Source of the DNA: Promethearchaeota archaeon | Lineage (GTDB): Archaea; Asgardarchaeota; Lokiarchaeia; Sigynarchaeales; SOKP01 | Direction: 5' to 3' | Assembly: GCA_019057975.1 (NCBI GenBank) | Contig: JAHLWJ010000072.1 | Coordinates: forward strand, 1-17,003 | Length of the DNA: 17,003 nt | In this document: one piece after another, positions 13,564-17,003 of the stretch | Position numbering within the stretch: the first letter of the stretch is position 1 | Layout of the letters: every line of letters begins with the position of its first letter | Notes under the pieces: model-generated | Told to the model about the DNA's origin: nothing | The model's input: only the letters and a program-made list of their open reading frames with translations | Databases searched by the model: none | Made by a program: the position numbers and the translations under genes

Positions 13564-15651
13564 CTATTTTTTATCTTCCTCAATATATTCTATTATTTCT
13601 TCTGGATCATCCAAAGGCTTAGTTCTATTTCCTAATCTTACATATAAAACTTTTTTATCACCTTTTTTTAAATAAACATAATCAACGCTTTTTTCTACTT
13701 TTACTATACAAACTTCTTTATCGCCAATTAATTCAAAACTTAAATCTATATATTTTTTATAATGGTTAATGCCAATATTTTTTTCTAAATAATCTCTAAA
13801 ATCAAGAATAAAACCATCCTTATTCCCTTTCCAATTAGATTTAAAATCGAAATCCATACCGACTACTTGGTGATCATCATCAACACCTATAATTAAGGTA
13901 CCTCCATTAGAATTCATAAAACCTACTACAGTTTTAAGCACATTAAATTTAAGCTCTTTATCTATTCTATTTTCCTTTATATTCCAAGTATAAGTAGATT
14001 TAAATTCTAAATTAGTATTTTCATCTTTCTTGATTAAATCTTCAATTCTTATTTTAATCGTTTCATTATCAATTAACCGTTTCATAAACTTATTTATTTC
14101 ATTAGCTATGTTTCTTCTTCGTTTTTTTAAAAAAAGTTCAAATGCATCAAGTTTCCAAAGTTCTTCTTTTTCTGGAATAAATTGCTGCCTTAATGCTTTT
14201 GGATATTTCTCTTGAACTTTTTTCAAATACTGTTCCGGCTCAATATTTCGTATTTCTTTATTTGCACTTGCAGTTAAAAATGCTCTATTAGCTATTTCAT
14301 TTACCATTTTTCGTTTTTCATACTCCTGATAATAACCCCGTTTTTTTAATAAATCCTTTGGAAATATATGATGTCTATTCAAATAATATGAACTCCCAAT
14401 TAATTTTGAATGTAATTTATTTCCATTAAACCAATCAATAGCCCCTTTGGATTTTGCAACAATGAAAGCCATATTAAAAAACGGACTGGTTATGGGGGCT
14501 TTTTCTAAATATTCAGGTTGAACATCAAAATATCTTATTTCTCTGCTTAAATTATCGAGAAGCGATTCAGAAGTATTTTCTCTTGTTATAGTTACAACAT
14601 CTTGTTCTAAGGGTCCTGATTTACCTCTTCTAGTATATCTTCCCCATATCATTGCATTATAAAACCAATACAAAAATTTATTTTGTTCTTTTTCATTTTT
14701 AAACTCGTAATTATTATTTGCTAAATATGTCACAATAGGAACCAATAACGCATCTGATTTTAATTCATAAGAATTGCTGGAATTAATATATGCCTTATCA
14801 TCTAATATATTTAATAAAAATACTAAAGCTCTTTTTAATCTTTCCCAAGATTCCCTTATTTTTTCAATTGAAACTTTATAATATCCCTCAAATTTTGCAT
14901 GACCAGTAGCTATAGAGTTTAAACACCTTATTAAGAAATTAAAATCAAGAAAATAACCCTTCTTACTATACAAAATTAATTCTTCTCTAAATAAATCTTT
15001 AATTCCTGGCCAAAAAGAACAAGTGTATGCTAAAGCTAAGTCCTCTTCAGAAAGAGTTCTGCCCTGTTTATTTACTAAATTAAATATTTTTACAATTTCT
15101 TTTATATTACTTAAACTTGTCAATTTTTCTTCGTCTACATAGTATTCATATTTTTTAATTTCATCTAATTTTTCTAAATGTTCTAGATATTTAAAATAGT
15201 AATCCTTATTTTTACTTTTAAGTACAAAACTTGCAGCAGTTTCATATTTAAAGTAATCAACTATTGAAATCCATTCAAGTTTATTTTCCATTAATATTTT
15301 CTGATAATATCTAATTTGTTCATTTTCCACATTAAAATATAGATTAAATTTTTTAATCATATTTTTATAATATGGTGGGGTCTTACCCTTAATAAATAAA
15401 TATAAAGTAGTTAATCTTTGTTGGCCATCAAGTAAAACTCGAGTATAGATACCTTCTGATGATTTATATCCTCCACTTAACTTTGGAGGATTTAAAGTTT
15501 TCCATATCAACAAAGACCCTGTAGGATATTTTTTATATATAGATTGAACATACTTTTTAACATCTTCTGTATTCCAAACAAAATCTCTTTGAAATTCAGG
15601 TAGCACTAAATCCTTATTTTCAATATCTTTTAATAAGATTTCAACTTTCAT
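13564..15651 (-). CDS. DUF262-DUF1524 (GmrSD-like) protein fused to an AlbA_2/Schlafen-type domain
   Basis: This 695-aa protein has three parts. The DUF262 domain holds PEFQRDFVW (18-26) and the DGQQR motif (75-79) linked to nucleotide use. A DUF1524-type HNH nuclease region carries NRHHIFPK (425-432) and NEIANRAFL (451-459). After a basic helical linker comes an AlbA_2/Schlafen-like domain (from about 540) with NLEFKST, GFMNSNGGTLIIGVDDD (577-593) and VRLGNRTKPL (671-680). GmrSD-type proteins are type IV restriction enzymes that cut modified DNA; AlbA_2 domains bind or cut nucleic acid in other systems. The three-part fusion may mean two nucleolytic or sensing modules in one chain. AAGGAG precedes the ATG, and the HNH gene ends 13 bases upstream. 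Domain calls are firm; modified-DNA specificity is inferred. Confidence 0.85.
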   Translation of the reverse strand: MKVEILLKDIENKDLVLPEFQRDFVWNTEDVKKYVQSIYKKYPTGSLLIWKTLNPPKLSGGYKSSEGIYTRVLLDGQQRLTTLYLFIKGKTPPYYKNMIKKFNLYFNVENEQIRYYQKILMENKLEWISIVDYFKYETAASFVLKSKNKDYYFKYLEHLEKLDEIKKYEYYVDEEKLTSLSNIKEIVKIFNLVNKQGRTLSEEDLALAYTCSFWPGIKDLFREELILYSKKGYFLDFNFLIRCLNSIATGHAKFEGYYKVSIEKIRESWERLKRALVFLLNILDDKAYINSSNSYELKSDALLVPIVTYLANNNYEFKNEKEQNKFLYWFYNAMIWGRYTRRGKSGPLEQDVVTITRENTSESLLDNLSREIRYFDVQPEYLEKAPITSPFFNMAFIVAKSKGAIDWFNGNKLHSKLIGSSYYLNRHHIFPKDLLKKRGYYQEYEKRKMVNEIANRAFLTASANKEIRNIEPEQYLKKVQEKYPKALRQQFIPEKEELWKLDAFELFLKKRRRNIANEINKFMKRLIDNETIKIRIEDLIKKDENTNLEFKSTYTWNIKENRIDKELKFNVLKTVVGFMNSNGGTLIIGVDDDHQVVGMDFDFKSNWKGNKDGFILDFRDYLEKNIGINHYKKYIDLSFELIGDKEVCIVKVEKSVDYVYLKKGDKKVLYVRLGNRTKPLDDPEEIIEYIEEDKK

Positions 15652-15664
15652 TATCTATTTCTCC

Positions 15665-16459
15665 TTATCCTTTATTTTTTTCCTTGGCAAAATAGACCTG
15701 TTTTCGTGCTCGTTTAAAACTTTCTTTACGATATCTTTTTACACCCTCAATATGGGTTTTTCTCGAAGATTGAACATCTATGAGTTTCCCTGATTTAGAC
15801 AATAAACCAAAAAGAGATATTTCGCTATGAGGATCCAAACCTTCATGGCAGGTATGACAAAGCGTAATCAAGTTAGCATCATCTGTGACTCCGCCCTTTG
15901 CCCATTTACGTATATGGTGAATATGTAGTGTAATATCAACATTATCAGAAGGTCTTCGTCCACAAATTTTACATCTATAATTATCTCTCTTAAGAATGCG
16001 CATTCTTTGCTTCTTTGTTGGTGCTTTCTTAAAAATCGTTTCAGGCAGATCTTTAATAGCCCTGAATCCAGTAAATCCTGTTCGCACAGAAGGTTGGGGC
16101 TTGAGAATATCTAATAAAGCTACTTCAGCAATTTCTTTTTTAATGATGGCATGTCCGCCAAGCAAGAGGAATACTCTAAGTTCCTCAACTGTATCTACTA
16201 CAAAACAACCTTCTTTAAATTCATTGCGCAAAATTTTTACCATTTTCGATGCTCTTACTAGACTCGCTTGTCGTAGCTCAATTTTGCTTTCACCATCCTC
16301 AAATCCGGTCCAGTGAGAATAAAAACTCCGACAAGGCTTCCCTTCTTGATTTGCAATTATTGTAATTGCATAGTATTTATTCTCGTTGTTAGGGGATCTC
16401 GTTGCCATATCTATTGCAATTTCTTTTAATGAATTTTTTTTCATATAAAACCAATCCAT
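15665..16459 (-). CDS. HNH endonuclease
   Basis: A 264-aa protein with a classical zinc-stabilised HNH domain: CKIC (163-166), HIHHI (179-183), the asparagine in DANLITL (N196) and CHTC (201-204). All expected metal and zinc ligands are present, so it should cut DNA. The N-terminal 140 residues have no domain I recognise; a beta-rich start (YYAITIIANQEG) precedes a helical part and may give target choice. The C-terminal tail is strongly basic. The first ATG lacks a ribosome site; the ATG five codons later (16442-16444) is an alternative start. It is the first gene of the minus-strand island and may lead the operon with the GmrSD-like gene. The gene is AT-rich but less so than its neighbours, so it may have arrived separately. 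Confidence 0.85.
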   Translation of the reverse strand: MDWFYMKKNSLKEIAIDMATRSPNNENKYYAITIIANQEGKPCRSFYSHWTGFEDGESKIELRQASLVRASKMVKILRNEFKEGCFVVDTVEELRVFLLLGGHAIIKKEIAEVALLDILKPQPSVRTGFTGFRAIKDLPETIFKKAPTKKQRMRILKRDNYRCKICGRRPSDNVDITLHIHHIRKWAKGGVTDDANLITLCHTCHEGLDPHSEISLFGLLSKSGKLIDVQSSRKTHIEGVKRYRKESFKRARKQVYFAKEKNKG

Positions 16460-16550
16460 TTAATAATTGTTTAATTAATCAAAAAAATTCCAAACACAGC
16501 AAAATAGCAATTCTATTTTTTTTGCACTTTGAAAAATTTATATCCTAAAA

Positions 16551-16619
16551 GTTACCGGAATCAAATCTTTATTTTTGACAAATAGTTTGGTTAACTGTCA
16601 AGGATAAAGATTTGACCCC
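16551..16619. repeat. REP-like palindromic element
   Basis: GTTACCGG leads into the arm GGAATCAAATCTTTAT (16557-16572), which pairs with ATAAAGATTTGACCCC (16604-16619) in 14 of 16 positions; an inner TTGACA/TGTCAA pair extends the hairpin. The first 22 bases recur at 9501-9522, and the TGACCCC tip matches that of the palindrome at 120-183. It lies upstream of the HNH gene and directly after a 20-codon frame. Confidence 0.75.
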
Positions 16620-16628
16620 ATTTCCTTT

Positions 16629-16691
16629 CTAATTACCATATTCTTCTTCTAAATTTTTTAACCATGATTTATATTTTTCAAAATCACTCAT
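16629..16691 (-). CDS. Possible 20-residue peptide or truncated gene start
   Basis: A minus-strand frame of 20 codons starts MSDFEKYKSW, ends EEEYGN, and is preceded by an excellent GGAGGGG ribosome site about 3 bases before the ATG. It is too short to assign. Its stop lies 10 bases before the REP-like element, so it may be the first part of a gene cut off when that element arrived. It could also be a genuine small leader peptide for the island. Confidence 0.4.
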   Translation of the reverse strand: MSDFEKYKSWLKNLEEEYGN

Positions 16692-16727
16692 TATCCCCTC
16701 CAATTAAACAATTTTTCAAAATAATTT

Positions 16728-16965
16728 AAAATAGAGATACATCCTATTTTTTCTATAGCTTAACTTTCCATTTTACGAAGCCTTCCTTTAGGACGTCTAT
16801 CTATAGTAATACCCAAAGCCTCAGCTATCTGGTTAAGAAACTCCTCAGATCCTATAGGTTTTCCGTGAAAAGTTACCGAATTATTGACTTGGTATACCTT
16901 CCATATTTATTTAATTTAAAAGTAAATTATTAATTATCTGAGAAACTGGGATGTGTTCCCATTTT
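16728..16965 (-). mobile_element. Relic of a TnpA_REP-type element, right copy
   Basis: The tips AAAATAGAGATACATCC and GGGATGTGTTCCCATTTT are inverted repeats. The minus strand from 16906 to the stop at 16760-16762 keeps 48 codons in one frame, including VTFHGKPIGSEEFLNQIAEA and RRPKGRLRK, the conserved end of TnpA_REP/Y1 transposases; a stop lies directly upstream. The catalytic HUH and tyrosine part is gone. It is the same element as the left copy at 3066-3300 and in the same orientation. The remaining bases to 17003 hold nothing I can recognise. Confidence 0.82.
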
Positions 16966-17003
16966 ATTAAGGAAAGAGTTACATTTACCAACTTTGTTAT
17001 ATT

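Noticed and set aside
15996..16316. Plus-strand frame of 106 codons
   Set aside because: It is antisense to the HNH endonuclease gene, whose zinc and catalytic residues are all in order.
16460..16550. Promoter for the island upstream of the HNH gene
   Set aside because: The sequence is so AT-rich that many -10-like words occur, and no convincing -35 partner at 17 bases stands out.
1..17003. CRISPR array, tRNA or rRNA genes
   Set aside because: No regularly spaced direct repeats, cloverleaf-like sequence or rRNA-like stretch was noticed on reading either strand.

Overview
The window looks like a piece of an AT-rich genome from an environmental Gram-negative bacterium. One protein carries a lipobox and another a Sec signal peptide, and TGA is used as a stop. 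The lineage cannot be fixed from the sequence. Every convincing gene lies on the minus strand, so transcription runs from high to low coordinates. There are two parts of different character.

Part A (1-2858) is an integron-type gene-cassette array that is less AT-rich than the rest. In transcription order it has a secreted 131-aa protein, a BsuPI-like lipoprotein, an ANT(6)-type aminoglycoside adenylyltransferase and a GNAT acetyltransferase. The first three genes are each followed by an attC-like site (2480-2562, 1691-1764, 736-796), best matched at 736-796. No integrase is present. A perfect 17-bp inverted repeat (120-183) lies beyond the last gene. Two short nested palindromes (2894-2964) lie ahead of the first gene, where attI and a promoter might be expected.

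Part B (3066-16965) is a very AT-rich defence island bounded on both sides by same-orientation relics of a TnpA_REP-type Y1 transposase element. In transcription order it encodes: an HNH endonuclease; a DUF262-DUF1524(HNH)-AlbA_2 fusion related to GmrSD; a TPR/helix-turn-helix/HNH-repeat protein; a MORC/MutL-like GHKL ATPase; an unknown 299-aa helical protein; a possible PD-(D/E)XK-like nuclease with a probable frameshift; an alpha/alpha-toroid protein with a C-terminal HEPN domain; a C-terminal scrap of a type IIG restriction-modification enzyme; a catalytically dead long prokaryotic Argonaute; and a SIR2 NADase-type effector. Most neighbours are separated by a few bases or overlap (ATGA or TAATG junctions).

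The Argonaute-SIR2 pair belongs to a known class of system: guide-directed recognition of invader nucleic acid followed by NAD+ depletion. The block upstream of it (TPR-HTH, GHKL ATPase, 299-aa protein, nuclease-like protein, toroid-HEPN, perhaps with the GmrSD-like fusion and HNH protein) does not match a system I can name and is the best candidate for something undescribed. I infer that the ATPase and DNA-binding proteins sense or remodel invading DNA and that the nuclease-like and HEPN proteins act as effectors. Nothing in the sequence proves this. Short REP-like palindromic elements are scattered at the island edges and inside it, and one supplies the stop codon of the 299-aa gene.
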